Source: CAVVAY01 sp963746465
GTDB lineage: Bacteria; Actinomycetota; Actinomycetes; JACCUZ01
NCBI GenBank assembly: GCA_963746465.1
Contig: CAVVAY010000013.1
Span: 62,001-126,000, forward strand
Reading direction: 5' to 3'
DNA length: 64,000 bases
A model generated the notes under the pieces. It had not been told where the DNA came from. It made no database searches and worked only from the letters and a program-made list of their open reading frames with translations. The position numbers were made by a program, and so were the translations under genes. This document shows, one piece after another, positions 48,963-58,876 of the stretch (its first letter is position 1; each line of letters opens with the position of its first letter).

Positions 48963-51900
48963 ATGGCAGGTCGCGCGCGACGCTCGAGGACCGACTCACC
49001 GGATCGCCTCGCGCGACGGGAGTCCGGGCGCGCCGCACTGCTCCCGATCCGCTACCCGGACCTCCCGGTCGCCGAGCGCCGGGACGAGATCGCCGCCGCC
49101 GTCCGGGACCACCAGGTCGTCATCGTGGCCGGCGAGACCGGGTCGGGGAAGACCACCCAGCTGCCGAAGATCTGCCTCGACCTCGGCCGCGGTGTCGCGG
49201 GGCTGATCGGCCACACCCAGCCCCGGCGGCTGGCGGCCCGCACGGTGGCCGACCGGATCGCCGAGGAGCTCGGCGTCGAGCTCGGCGCGGCCGTCGGCTA
49301 CTCGGTGCGGTTCACCGACCGGGCCGGCGCGGACACCCTGGTCCGGCTGATGACCGACGGCATCCTGCTGGCCGAGATCCAGCGCGACCGCGACCTCAAG
49401 CGCTACGACACGATCATCATCGACGAGGCTCACGAGCGCAGCCTGAACATCGACTTCCTGCTCGGGTACCTCAAGCAGCTGCTCCCCCGGCGTCCGGACC
49501 TCAAGCTCGTCGTCACGTCGGCCACCATCGACACCGAGCGGTTCGCCGAGCACTTCGGCGGTGCGCCGGTCGTCGAGGTGTCCGGCCGCACCTATCCGGT
49601 GGAGATGCGCTACCGCCCGCTGTCCGATCCCGACGACCCGGCTGCCGAGGAGCGCGACCAGACCCAGGCGGTGCTCGACGCGGTGGACGAGCTGAGGGTC
49701 GAGGGTCCGGGCGACGTGCTGGTGTTCTTCTCCGGCGAGCGCGAGATCCGGGACACCGCCGAGGCGCTGCGCCGGCACCTCGCGTCGGCGATCGAGCCGG
49801 TCGAGGTCCTGCCGCTGTACGCCCGGCTCTCGGCGGCCGAGCAGCACAAGGTCTTCGCGCCGCACCAGGGTCGCCGCATCGTGCTGGCCACCAACGTCGC
49901 CGAGACCTCGCTGACCGTGCCCGGCATCCGGTACGTCGTCGACCCGGGCACCGCGCGGGTCTCGCGGTACAGCCATCGACTCAAGGTCCAGCGGCTGCCG
50001 ATCGAGCCGGTCAGCCAGGCCAGCGCGAACCAGCGGGCCGGCCGCTGCGGGCGTACCTCGGACGGCATCTGCATCCGGCTGTACTCCGAGGAGGACTTCC
50101 TGGCCCGGCCCGAGTTCACCGAGCCGGAGATCCTGCGCACCAACCTCGCCTCGGTGATCCTGTCGATGACCGCGCTGGACCTCGGCGAGATCGCCGCGTT
50201 CCCGTTCGTCGAGCCGCCGGACCGCCGCCAGGTCAAGGACGGCGTGGCGCTGCTGGAGGAGCTCGGCGCCCTCGACCCGGCGCAGCCCGACGTCCGCAAG
50301 CGCCTGACGCCGACCGGTCGCCAGCTGTCCCGGCTGCCCGTCGACCCGCGGCTGGGCCGGATGGTGCTCGAGGCCGACCGGAACGGCTGCCTGCCCGACG
50401 TCCTGGTCATCGCGGCCGCGCTGTCCATCCAGGACCCGCGCGAACGACCGCCGGACCACCAGCAGGCGGCAGACGAGAAGCACCGCCGCTTCGTCGACGA
50501 CCGGTCGGACTTCCTCGCCTACCGCAACCTCTGGCTCTACCTGCAGGAGCAGCAGACGGCACTGTCCTCCAGCGCCTTCCGCCGGCTGTGCCGAGCCGAG
50601 TTCCTGCACTACCTGCGGGTGCGCGAGTGGCAGGACCTGGTCGGCCAGCTGCGCCAGGTCGCCCGCTCGCTGGGGCTGTCCTCGACCGGTGACCTGTCCC
50701 AGCCCGGCGACGACCCGCAGCCGGTGCACGTCTCGCTGCTGCCGGGGCTGCTCTCCCACGTCGGGCTGTGGGATCCCGACAAGCGCGAGTACGCCGGTGC
50801 GCGCGGCGCCCGGTTCGCCGTCTGGCCCGGCTCGGCGCTGTTCAGGAAGCCGCCGCGCTGGGTGATGGCCGGCGAGCTCGTCGAGACCTCACGGCTGTGG
50901 GGTCGCGACCTCGGCCGGGTCGAGCCCGAGTGGGTCGAGCCGCTGGCCGAGCACCTGGTGAAGCGCACCTACAGCGAGCCGCACTGGTCGGCCAAGCGGG
51001 GGGCCGCGATGGCTGTCGAGCGGGTGACGCTCTACGGCGTCCCGCTGGTGGCCGGCCGCACGGTCCCGTACGGCCGGATCGACCCAGACGTGTCCCGCGA
51101 CCTGTTCATCCGGCACGCACTGGTGCAGGGCGAGTGGCGGACCCACCACCCGTTCTTCCACGAGAACCAGGCGCTGCGCGAGGACGTCGAGGAGCTCGAG
51201 CACCGGGCCCGGCGCCGCGACATCCTGGTCGACGACGAGACGCTGGTCGCGTTCTACGACGAGCGGGTGCCGGCCGAGGTGGTCTCCGCCCGGCACTTCG
51301 ACGCCTGGTGGAAGAAGGCGCGTCGCGAGCAGCCGGACCTGCTCACCTTCGACCCGGCGATGCTCGTCCGCGACGAAGCCGACCGGGTCAGCACCACCGA
51401 CTACCCGGACAGCTGGCAGCAGGGAGACCTGGTCCTGCCGCTGAGCTACCAGTTCGAGCCCGGTGCCGACGCCGACGGGGTCACCGTGCACGTGCCGCTG
51501 ACGGTCCTGAACCGGCTGTGGCCCGACGGCTTCGACTGGCAGGTCCCCGGTCTGCGCGCCGACCTGGCCATCGCGCTGCTGCGCTCGCTGCCCAAGTCGC
51601 TGCGCCGCAGCTTCGTCCCCGCGCCGGACCGGGCCGCCGCGGCGCTCCGGCAGATCGGCCCTGGGGTGGGCGCCGAGCCGTTCACCGACGCGCTGGCCCG
51701 CGAGCTGCGCTACGCCACCGGCATTCCGGTGCTGCGTGAGGCCTGGGACCTGGCGAAGGTCCCCGACCACCTGCGGATGACGTTCCGGGTCGAGGACGAC
51801 GGTGTCGTGGTCGCGGAGGGGAAGGACCTTGCCGCCCTGCGTGATCGGCTCGCCCCGACGGTGCGGCGCACGGTCGCCGCGGCCGCCGCCGACGTCGAGC

Positions 51901-52763
51901 GGGCGGGCTTGACGTCGTGGTCGTTCGGCGAGCTGCCGGCCACCTTCTCCCGGGAGCTCGACGGCCGCACCGTGCAGGGATTCCCGGCCCTGGTCGACGA
52001 GGGATCGACCGTCGCGCTGCGCGTCCTGGGCTCGGAGCGCGAGGCGCGGTCGGCGACCTGGTCCGGCGTGCGGCGGCTGCTCGCGCTCACGGTGCCCTCG
52101 CCGCTGAAGGGGGTGGTGAGCCGGCTTGACAACGCGAGCAAGCTGGCCTTCGGGAACAACCCGCACGGCTCGGTAGCCGCGCTGCTGGACGACGGCGTGA
52201 CCGCGGCGCTGGACGCTCTGCTCGCCCGGCACGGCGGGCCGCCGCGCGACGCCGAGGGTTTCGAACGGCTCCGGGCCGAGGTGCGGGCCGAGCTCTCGGA
52301 CACGACGCACGACGTGCTGGCGAAGGTCGCGCGCATCCTCGCCGTCGCACACGACGTGTCGAACCGGGTCTCGGGTGCCGCCTCGCCCGCGGTGCTGCCG
52401 GCGCAGCTGGACATCCGCGCCCAGCTGGAACGACTGGTGCATCCCGGCTTCGTCGCCGGAACCGGGGCGGACCGGTTGCCTGACCTGCTGCGCTATCTCA
52501 CAGCGGTGCAGCGCCGGCTGGACGCCCTGCCCGGCGCGACCGACCGCGACCGCGAGCGCCTGACCAGGGTCGAGCAGGTCGAGCAGGAGCACGCGACCTG
52601 GTTGGCCGGGCTGCGCCCGGAACGGCGGGTCGACCCGGACGTGCGGGCGGTGCGCTGGATGCTGGAGGAGCTGCGGGTCAGCCTGTTCGCCCAGCAGCTC
52701 GGCACCCCGTCGCCGGTCTCCGAGAAGCGCATCTACCGCGCGATGGACGCCCTCGACCAGTGA
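48963..52763 (+). CDS. hrpA: ATP-dependent RNA helicase HrpA
   Basis: 1266 aa, full HrpA length. Walker A GETGSGKT is at 57-64, DEAH at 154-157, SAT at 186-188, then QRAGRCGR (motif VI) and the HA2/OB-fold region. The C-terminal third is the HrpA-specific DUF3418 (PLSYQFEPGADADGVTVHVPL; GAEPFTDALAREL). HrpA resolves collided ribosomes in E. coli and acts on mRNA. A TAGGCT hexamer ends 10 nt before the ATG with no Shine-Dalgarno sequence. The inverted repeat at 48890-48942 lies directly upstream. Confidence 0.95.
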   Translation: MAGRARRSRTDSPDRLARRESGRAALLPIRYPDLPVAERRDEIAAAVRDHQVVIVAGETGSGKTTQLPKICLDLGRGVAGLIGHTQPRRLAARTVADRIAEELGVELGAAVGYSVRFTDRAGADTLVRLMTDGILLAEIQRDRDLKRYDTIIIDEAHERSLNIDFLLGYLKQLLPRRPDLKLVVTSATIDTERFAEHFGGAPVVEVSGRTYPVEMRYRPLSDPDDPAAEERDQTQAVLDAVDELRVEGPGDVLVFFSGEREIRDTAEALRRHLASAIEPVEVLPLYARLSAAEQHKVFAPHQGRRIVLATNVAETSLTVPGIRYVVDPGTARVSRYSHRLKVQRLPIEPVSQASANQRAGRCGRTSDGICIRLYSEEDFLARPEFTEPEILRTNLASVILSMTALDLGEIAAFPFVEPPDRRQVKDGVALLEELGALDPAQPDVRKRLTPTGRQLSRLPVDPRLGRMVLEADRNGCLPDVLVIAAALSIQDPRERPPDHQQAADEKHRRFVDDRSDFLAYRNLWLYLQEQQTALSSSAFRRLCRAEFLHYLRVREWQDLVGQLRQVARSLGLSSTGDLSQPGDDPQPVHVSLLPGLLSHVGLWDPDKREYAGARGARFAVWPGSALFRKPPRWVMAGELVETSRLWGRDLGRVEPEWVEPLAEHLVKRTYSEPHWSAKRGAAMAVERVTLYGVPLVAGRTVPYGRIDPDVSRDLFIRHALVQGEWRTHHPFFHENQALREDVEELEHRARRRDILVDDETLVAFYDERVPAEVVSARHFDAWWKKARREQPDLLTFDPAMLVRDEADRVSTTDYPDSWQQGDLVLPLSYQFEPGADADGVTVHVPLTVLNRLWPDGFDWQVPGLRADLAIALLRSLPKSLRRSFVPAPDRAAAALRQIGPGVGAEPFTDALARELRYATGIPVLREAWDLAKVPDHLRMTFRVEDDGVVVAEGKDLAALRDRLAPTVRRTVAAAAADVERAGLTSWSFGELPATFSRELDGRTVQGFPALVDEGSTVALRVLGSEREARSATWSGVRRLLALTVPSPLKGVVSRLDNASKLAFGNNPHGSVAALLDDGVTAALDALLARHGGPPRDAEGFERLRAEVRAELSDTTHDVLAKVARILAVAHDVSNRVSGAASPAVLPAQLDIRAQLERLVHPGFVAGTGADRLPDLLRYLTAVQRRLDALPGATDRDRERLTRVEQVEQEHATWLAGLRPERRVDPDVRAVRWMLEELRVSLFAQQLGTPSPVSEKRIYRAMDALDQ

Positions 52764-52788
52764 CGTCGGTCAGCGACTCGCCAGTGCG

Positions 52789-54303
52789 TCAGCCGACGTC
52801 GAGCATCTCAGTGCGCCGCGGCATCAGCCACAGCACCGCGAACAGCACCACCGCTGTCGCCACGACGCCGGCGAAGACGTAGTGCGAGGCGTCGAAGAGG
52901 GCGGATCGCAGGAACTCGGTGACCCGCCCCGGCGGAGCGTCTCCGTCGAGCACCAGCCGCTCCGCCTCGGACCGCTCCGGGAGTCGGCCGGCGACGCCGG
53001 TGGACGGGTTCGCGAACCGGTCGGCCAGGGTCGCGTTGACGATGGCGCCGAACACTGCCACGCCCACCGCGCTCCCGAGGTTCCGGCAGAACAGGTTGGT
53101 GCCTGTCACCACGCCGCGGCGCCGCCAGTCGACGACCGACTGCACGGCGACGATGGTCGGCGCGGAGCTCAGGCCGAACCCGACACCGATGACGAAGGTG
53201 GCGCCGGCCACCGCCAGCACCGGGGAGGACGCCGAGAGCAGAGCCACCAGGACGGCGCCGAGCACCACGATCGCGGCGCCGATGAGGGCCGTGTCCCGGA
53301 AGCCGATCCGGAGGTAGAGCCGGCCGGACAGCGCGGCCGCGATCGGCCACCCGACCGTCATCGCGGCCAGCGCGAAGCCGGCCACCAGAGCGCCGGTGCC
53401 GAGGACACCTTGGACGTACGTCGGCACGTAGGACACCAGGCCGATCAGCGCCACCCCGATGGCCACCGCGGCCAGGTTGCCGCCGATCAGCACCCGGCGG
53501 GTGAAGACCCACAAGGGCAGCACCGGCTCGGGGGCCTGGCGCTCGACCAGCACGAAGGCGACCAGCGAGAGCGCGCCGAGGATGAAGACCGCGAAGCTCA
53601 CCGGAGAGTCCCAGTTCCACGCCACGCCGCCCTCGAGCAGCCCCAGGATGAGCAACGAGAACCCTGCGGTGAGCAGTGCGGAACCGGCGAGGTCGAGCTG
53701 GTGCTTGGTCTTGTCCACCTGCTCGTGGAAGTGCCGCCACAGCATCCAGGCGGCGACACCACCGAGCGGGATGTTGATGAAGAAGATCCAGCGCCAGCTC
53801 AGGTACTCCGAGAACACCCCGCCGAGGGTCGGGCCGACGACCGCGGCCACACCCCACACGCTGGCCACGTAGCCCTGGACGCGGGCCCGCTCCTCGACCG
53901 AGTACAGGTCACCCACGACCGTGACCGTCATCGGCAGGACTGCGCCGGCGCCGATGCCCTGGATCGCCCGGGCGATGATCAGTGCGGGCATGCTCCACGC
54001 CACACCGCACAGGACCGAGCCGGCCAGGAAGACGGCGATGCCGAAGAACAGCACCGGACGGCGCCCGACGACGTCGGCCAGCTTGCCGTAGAGCGGCACG
54101 GTGACGGCCTGGGTCAGCAAGTAGATCGAGAACAGCCACGGGAACTGCGAGAAGCCCCCGAGGTCGCGGACGATCGACGGCACGGCGGTCGCGATGATCG
54201 TGGCGTCGAGCGCGACCAGCGAGGTCGACAGCATCAACGCGATGAGGACGGGCCCCCGCTCGGAGCGCAGGCCGACGGCGGACGGCTTGTCGGTGGTGGT
54301 CAT
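52789..54303 (-). CDS. DHA2-family MFS multidrug exporter
   Basis: 504 aa, 14 helices. LDATIIATAVPSIVRDLGG is the DHA2 motif D1, GKLADVVGRRPVLF motif A and VVGPTLGGVFSEYLSWRWIFFINIP motif C plus the following loop. It resembles the exporter at 1261-3087 but is a separate lineage with a short tail. It starts 57 bp after the MarR gene and probably forms an operon with it. Confidence 0.93.
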   Translation of the reverse strand: MTTTDKPSAVGLRSERGPVLIALMLSTSLVALDATIIATAVPSIVRDLGGFSQFPWLFSIYLLTQAVTVPLYGKLADVVGRRPVLFFGIAVFLAGSVLCGVAWSMPALIIARAIQGIGAGAVLPMTVTVVGDLYSVEERARVQGYVASVWGVAAVVGPTLGGVFSEYLSWRWIFFINIPLGGVAAWMLWRHFHEQVDKTKHQLDLAGSALLTAGFSLLILGLLEGGVAWNWDSPVSFAVFILGALSLVAFVLVERQAPEPVLPLWVFTRRVLIGGNLAAVAIGVALIGLVSYVPTYVQGVLGTGALVAGFALAAMTVGWPIAAALSGRLYLRIGFRDTALIGAAIVVLGAVLVALLSASSPVLAVAGATFVIGVGFGLSSAPTIVAVQSVVDWRRRGVVTGTNLFCRNLGSAVGVAVFGAIVNATLADRFANPSTGVAGRLPERSEAERLVLDGDAPPGRVTEFLRSALFDASHYVFAGVVATAVVLFAVLWLMPRRTEMLDVG

Positions 54304-54359
54304 CTCCGATGCCAACCGAGCAGACGGGCGATCCCTTCCCGACCGCCGCTTCGGCTGCA

Positions 54360-54812
54360 TCAACGGTCGGGGTCGCCGCCCACGGCCGCGTCCATCTGCT
54401 TGTTGTACCGGCCGAGCAGCTCGGCGAAGGTCGCGACGTCCTTCTCCGGCCACCGGTCGAGCTGGTCCCGGACCAGCTGGCGCCGGCCGCCACGAGCCAG
54501 CGACAGCCGCTTGCGGCCCTCGCTCGTGACGACCAGCAGCTGGGCGCGGCCGTCGGCCGGGTCCGGCTCGCGGCTGACCAGGCCGACCCGCTCCAGCAGG
54601 CCGACCTGTCGGCTGATCGCCCCCTTGTCGATGCCGAAGTAGTCGCTCAGGTCGATGGCCCGGGTGCTGCCCAGCTCGTCTATCCGGGCGAGCAGGGCGT
54701 ACGCCGTGGGCTGCAGGTCGGGGTGGACGATGGTCGCGACCTCGCGGTTCCAGGCGCGAGCCCGGCGAAGCAGTGCCGCAAGCTCTCGCTCCACCTCGCC
54801 GTACGACGTCAT
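54360..54812 (-). CDS. MarR-family regulator
   Basis: 150 aa. Winged helix: STRAIDLSDYFGIDKGAISRQVGLLERVGLVSREPDPADGRAQLLVVTSEG, the DxR wing present. The ATG at 54812 follows GGAGCGAG. As first gene before a DHA2 pump it is the likely repressor of the pump. Its promoter holds a palindromic site (54839-54857) shared with the divergent DUF3516 helicase gene. Confidence 0.93.
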   Translation of the reverse strand: MTSYGEVERELAALLRRARAWNREVATIVHPDLQPTAYALLARIDELGSTRAIDLSDYFGIDKGAISRQVGLLERVGLVSREPDPADGRAQLLVVTSEGRKRLSLARGGRRQLVRDQLDRWPEKDVATFAELLGRYNKQMDAAVGGDPDR

Positions 54813-54838
54813 CGGTCTCGCTCCAGAGGCTTGCAAAG

Positions 54839-54857
54839 TAGTTGCGACCGCCAACTA
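54839..54857. promoter_or_regulatory. MarR-type operator in the divergent promoter
   Basis: Perfect arms TAGTTG (54839-54844) and CAACTA (54852-54857) with a 7-bp spacer, 19 bp in all, the usual size of a MarR dimer site. It overlaps a TATCAT hexamer on the plus strand (54856-54861) and a TACTTT hexamer on the minus strand (plus 54835-54840), so one dimer could repress both directions. Confidence 0.65.
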
Positions 54858-54886
54858 TCATAGGCCTCAGGCAGGATGACCCGGAC

Positions 54887-57397
54887 ATGACCCTCGCCGA
54901 CCTGCTGCCCGCCGAGCCCGACCCGGACACCCTGTTCGACACCTTCGCCGGCTGGGCCGCGGACCAGGGTCTGGACCTCTACCCGGCGCAGACCGAGGCG
55001 CTGATCGAGCTGGTCTCCGGCAGCAACGTGGTCCTCGCGACACCTACCGGCTCGGGCAAGAGCCTGGTCGCCACCGGCGCGCTCTACGCCGCCCTCGCGC
55101 AGGGCCGACGAGGTGTGTGGACCGCGCCGATCAAGGCCCTGGTGTCGGAGAAGTTCTTCGCGCTCTGCGCCACCTTCGGAGCGCACAACGTCGGGATGCT
55201 CACCGGTGACGCTGCGGTCAACCCGGGGGCTCCGATCATCACCGCGACCGCCGAGGTGATCGCCAACCAGGCGCTGCGCGAGGGGGCGGATGCCGACCTA
55301 GGGCTGGTGGTGATGGACGAGTTCCACTACTACGCCGACCCGGACCGCGGCTGGGCCTGGCAGGTGCCGCTGCTCGAGCTGACCGGTGCGCAGTTCCTGC
55401 TCATGTCGGCGACCCTCGGCGACGTCACGCGGTTCCGGGACGACCTGATCCGGCGTACCGGGCGGGCGACCGCGGTGGTCGCGACCGGCGACAGGCCGGT
55501 GCCGCTGAACTACTACTACGCCCGTACGCCGGTGCACGAGACGCTCGAGGAGCTGCTCGCGACCGGACAGGCACCGGTGTACGTCGTGCACCCGACCCAG
55601 GCGGCCGCACTGGAGCGAGCCCAGGCACTGACCAGCGTCAACGTGGCGACCCGCGAGCAGCGCGACGCCATCGGAGTGGCCGTCGGCGGCTTCCGGTTCT
55701 CCGCCGGCTTCGGCAAGACGCTCTCCCGGCTGGTGCGGCACGGCATCGGCGTGCACCACGCCGGGATGCTGCCGCGGTACCGCCGGCTGGTGGAGACCCT
55801 CGCCCAGGCCGGGCTGCTGAAGGTCGTCTGCGGCACCGACACCCTCGGCGTCGGCATCAACGTGCCGATCCGCACCGTGCTGGTCACCTCGCTGTCGAAG
55901 TACGACGGCACCCGGGTGCGGCACCTCAGCGCGCGCGAGTTCCACCAGATCGCTGGGCGCGCGGGACGAGCGGGCTTCGACACCGCCGGCACGGTCGTGG
56001 TGCAGGCGCCGGACCACGACGTGGAGAACGAGCGGCTCCGTCGCAAGGCCGGTGACGACGAGAAGAAGCTCAAGCGGATCGTGAAGAAGAAGGCACCGGA
56101 CGGCTTCGTCTCGTGGGGCGAGCCGACCTTCGAGCGGCTCGTGGCCGCGGAGCCGGAGCCGCTGACCTCGAGCTTCCGGGTGACCCACGCGATGCTGCTC
56201 AACGTCATCGCCCGGCCGGGCAACCCGTACACCGCGATGCGTCACCTGCTCGAGGACAACGACGAGCCCCGCGCTGCACAGCTGCGGCACATCCGGCACG
56301 CCATCGCGATCTACCGTGCGCTGCTGGCGGGCGGTGTCATCGAGCGCATCGACCCTCCCCTGCCGGACGGTCGGTCGGTCGCGCTGACCGTCGACCTGCA
56401 GCCGGACTTCGCACTGAACCAGCCGCTGTCGACCTTCGCGGTGGCGGCGCTGGAGCTGCTCGACCGCGACTCCCCGTCGTACCCGCTCGACGTCCTGTCC
56501 GTGCTGGAGTCGACGCTCGAGGACCCGCGCCAGGTGCTGTCGGCGCAGCGCAGCAAGGCCCGCGGCGAGGCGGTGGCGGCGATGAAGACCGAGGGCATCG
56601 AGTACGACGAGCGGATGGAGCTGCTCGAGGAGGTCACCTATCCGAGACCGCTGGCTGAGCTGCTGGAGCACGCGTACGAGTCGTACCGGAAGGGCCACCC
56701 GTGGGTTGCCGACCACGAGCTGAAGCCGAAGTCGGTCGCCCGTGACATGTCCGAGCGGGCCATGACCTTCACCGAGTACGTCGGGTTCTACGGGCTCGCT
56801 CGCTCCGAGGGGCTGGTGCTGCGCTACCTCGCCGACTCGTTCAAGGCATTGCGGCAGACCGTGCCGGAGACCATCCGGACCGAGGAGCTGCGAGACCTCA
56901 CCGAGTGGCTGGGCGAGCTGGTACGCCAGGTCGACTCCTCGTTGCTCGACGAGTGGGAGCGGCTGACCTCACCGGACGTGGTCGATGTCGAAGGTGTCCG
57001 GCTGATCGACGAGAAGCCGCCCGCGGTCACCTCGAACGTGCGCGCGTTCCGGGTGCTGGTGCGCAACGCGATGTTCCGTCGGGTCGAGCTCGCCGCGCTG
57101 CGCCGGCACGACCTACTCGGCGAGCTGGACGCCGAGGCCGGCTACGACGCGGACGCCTGGGCCGATGCGATGGCCGGCTACTGGGCCGACCACGACTCCC
57201 TGCTGACCGGCCCCGATGCCCGTGGGCCGGCGCTGATCGTGATCATCGAGGAGCCTGGCGTATGGCGGGTGCGGCAGATCTTCGACGACCCGGCCGGCGA
57301 CCACGACTGGGGCATCAGTGCTGACGTCGACCTGGCCGCGTCCGACGATGCCGGCACCGCCGTGGTCACGGTGACCGGCGTCGACCGCCTCGACTGA
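54887..57397 (+). CDS. DEAD/DEAH-box helicase with DUF3516 domain
   Basis: 836 aa. Walker A TPTGSGKS (52-59), motif II DEFH (144-147), LMSATLGD (motif III), VCGTDTLGVGINVP (motif V) and HQIAGRAGRAGFD (motif VI) define a Ski2-like helicase core. The C-terminal half is the actinobacterial DUF3516 domain (FTEYVGFYGLARSEGLVLRYLADSFKAL). It probably unwinds RNA or structured nucleic acid, but no partner is known. The ATG at 54887 is chosen; the longer frame lacks protein-like sequence. It shares a MarR operator with the divergent drug-efflux unit. Confidence 0.92.
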   Translation: MTLADLLPAEPDPDTLFDTFAGWAADQGLDLYPAQTEALIELVSGSNVVLATPTGSGKSLVATGALYAALAQGRRGVWTAPIKALVSEKFFALCATFGAHNVGMLTGDAAVNPGAPIITATAEVIANQALREGADADLGLVVMDEFHYYADPDRGWAWQVPLLELTGAQFLLMSATLGDVTRFRDDLIRRTGRATAVVATGDRPVPLNYYYARTPVHETLEELLATGQAPVYVVHPTQAAALERAQALTSVNVATREQRDAIGVAVGGFRFSAGFGKTLSRLVRHGIGVHHAGMLPRYRRLVETLAQAGLLKVVCGTDTLGVGINVPIRTVLVTSLSKYDGTRVRHLSAREFHQIAGRAGRAGFDTAGTVVVQAPDHDVENERLRRKAGDDEKKLKRIVKKKAPDGFVSWGEPTFERLVAAEPEPLTSSFRVTHAMLLNVIARPGNPYTAMRHLLEDNDEPRAAQLRHIRHAIAIYRALLAGGVIERIDPPLPDGRSVALTVDLQPDFALNQPLSTFAVAALELLDRDSPSYPLDVLSVLESTLEDPRQVLSAQRSKARGEAVAAMKTEGIEYDERMELLEEVTYPRPLAELLEHAYESYRKGHPWVADHELKPKSVARDMSERAMTFTEYVGFYGLARSEGLVLRYLADSFKALRQTVPETIRTEELRDLTEWLGELVRQVDSSLLDEWERLTSPDVVDVEGVRLIDEKPPAVTSNVRAFRVLVRNAMFRRVELAALRRHDLLGELDAEAGYDADAWADAMAGYWADHDSLLTGPDARGPALIVIIEEPGVWRVRQIFDDPAGDHDWGISADVDLAASDDAGTAVVTVTGVDRLD

Positions 57398-57410
57398 CGG
57401 GAGCCGGTCG

Positions 57411-58589
57411 TCAAGACGCCGGGCTCGAGCTGCCGGAGACGGCGGACGCGTCGTACCAGCGCAGCACCCGCAGCGCCCTCAGGGTGTTCCACCGGCTCGG
57501 CGTGCCGTCAGGTTCCTCGAACCGGAAGTGGACCGCGCCGGAGTGGCTGTTCTCGAGCAGCCAACGCCCGTCGGGTCGGCGCCTGGCGCGGACGAGTTCG
57601 ATCGCTTCGGCCAGCCTCGGGTCCGGAGTGCCCCCGCGCCGGGCGAAGTACTCGGTGGCCTTGAGCAGGTCGTAGTGCCAGCGTGGGGGGTAGGAGAACA
57701 ATGCCCACTGCGGGTTGACCACCTCGCCCGTGCGTAACGACCGGAAGAGGCTGCGCCGGAGCAAGTACTCCTCTCCGTTCCGGCGAGCCCGGCGGATCTC
57801 GTCGGATCCGCCGGTATGGCGCTCCCACCTCAGCAGAGCGTCGATCACGTCCAGGGTGCTTGCGAAAGATGCCGGCGCTGGGCGCGTCTCGGCCCAGCAG
57901 TTCCAGCCACCATCCGGCATCTGGTCGGCCACGAGCCGCTGCACCACCGGGTCGACGTCGACGCCCAGGTAGGCACCGATCAGGATCGTGCCGGCGTTGA
58001 TGCAGCAGTCCGCTTCGCCGGCGAAGAACGGCAGCCCGTCGTACTCCCAGCGGCAGTTGCGGGCCACCAGGTGTGCGGTCTCTTGCATCACCGGACTGCC
58101 CGGAGGTATGCCCAGGTGGCACAGGTCGAGCAGGACCGGGTACGTCGAGGTCCACGGCTGGCTCGGCTCGGCGCCCGACCCGTCGGTCGGTGCCTCTGCC
58201 GGTTCCGCGTCGGGCGAGGGGAAAGGCGGCGGCGGCTGGCCGGCAGCCAGAGCCCGCGCAGTGGCGGCTGCGAACGCCGCGGTACCCGGAAAGCAGGCCC
58301 CGTTCGCCCACAGGCCATCAGGCGCCCGGAGCGCCAGCAGCCGAGCACCCCAGCCCTCGTGCTCCACCCGCGCTCGCTCGGTCGCCACTTCGGTCTCCGA
58401 GGCGTCTACGAGGTCGCGCAGCACCTGCCAACGGATCGCCGGATCGCCCTCCAGCAGCCACTGCACAACCGGATCGTCCCCGGCCATCGGCGGCATTCGT
58501 GGCTGGTAAGGGCGCTGATTCTCTTCCATGGCGCGGTTGCGCATGCGTTGCTCAACGAGTCGCTCACCGGGGCGTTCGGGATCGTCCAC
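57411..58589 (-). CDS. Squalene-cyclase-fold (terpenoid cyclase-like) protein
   Basis: 392 aa from the GTG at 58589; ATGs at 58529 and 58487 are possible, and the family-like region starts with DPVVQWLLEGDPAIRWQVLRDL. It is an alpha-alpha barrel: repeats such as QMPDGGWNCWAETRPAPASFASTLDVIDALL and RRPDGRWLLENSHSG (QW-like motifs) recall prenyltransferase/cyclase domains. No DxDD or DCTAE active-site motif is present, so it is unlikely to cyclise terpenes. Function unknown. Confidence 0.7.
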   Translation of the reverse strand: MDDPERPGERLVEQRMRNRAMEENQRPYQPRMPPMAGDDPVVQWLLEGDPAIRWQVLRDLVDASETEVATERARVEHEGWGARLLALRAPDGLWANGACFPGTAAFAAATARALAAGQPPPPFPSPDAEPAEAPTDGSGAEPSQPWTSTYPVLLDLCHLGIPPGSPVMQETAHLVARNCRWEYDGLPFFAGEADCCINAGTILIGAYLGVDVDPVVQRLVADQMPDGGWNCWAETRPAPASFASTLDVIDALLRWERHTGGSDEIRRARRNGEEYLLRRSLFRSLRTGEVVNPQWALFSYPPRWHYDLLKATEYFARRGGTPDPRLAEAIELVRARRRPDGRWLLENSHSGAVHFRFEEPDGTPSRWNTLRALRVLRWYDASAVSGSSSPAS

Positions 58590-58876
58590 CCTCCGAAACG
58601 TACCGGCAGGCTGACAGAGGTCCGCCCATGCCGCGATGAAAGTGCTCGGTAAGAGCCGCTACGGCACGGTCGGGAGGACCGTGGCGGGCAAACGCACTCC
58701 CCATCTGACCCCCGGCCACCCTTCGGTTGCGGAGGTGGGGTGGTCGCCCAGGCTGGGATGGGGGCCACCCCGGACACAACCCGAAAACCGCCAAAGCCCG
58801 GAATCTGTTTGTCCCAACGGTTTCCGCCATCCACAGACCAGTGCAGAACACACCGCGACAGCACGTAGAGGTGGTA
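58590..58876. other. 287-bp intergenic region with a stem-loop
   Basis: No convincing gene. A stem GGGGTGG (58737-58743) with CCACCCC (58765-58771), and an inner CCCA/TGGG pair, could terminate transcripts from the minus-strand gene at 58877. The rest must hold the promoter of the cyclase-fold gene, but I see no clear -10/-35. Confidence 0.35.
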
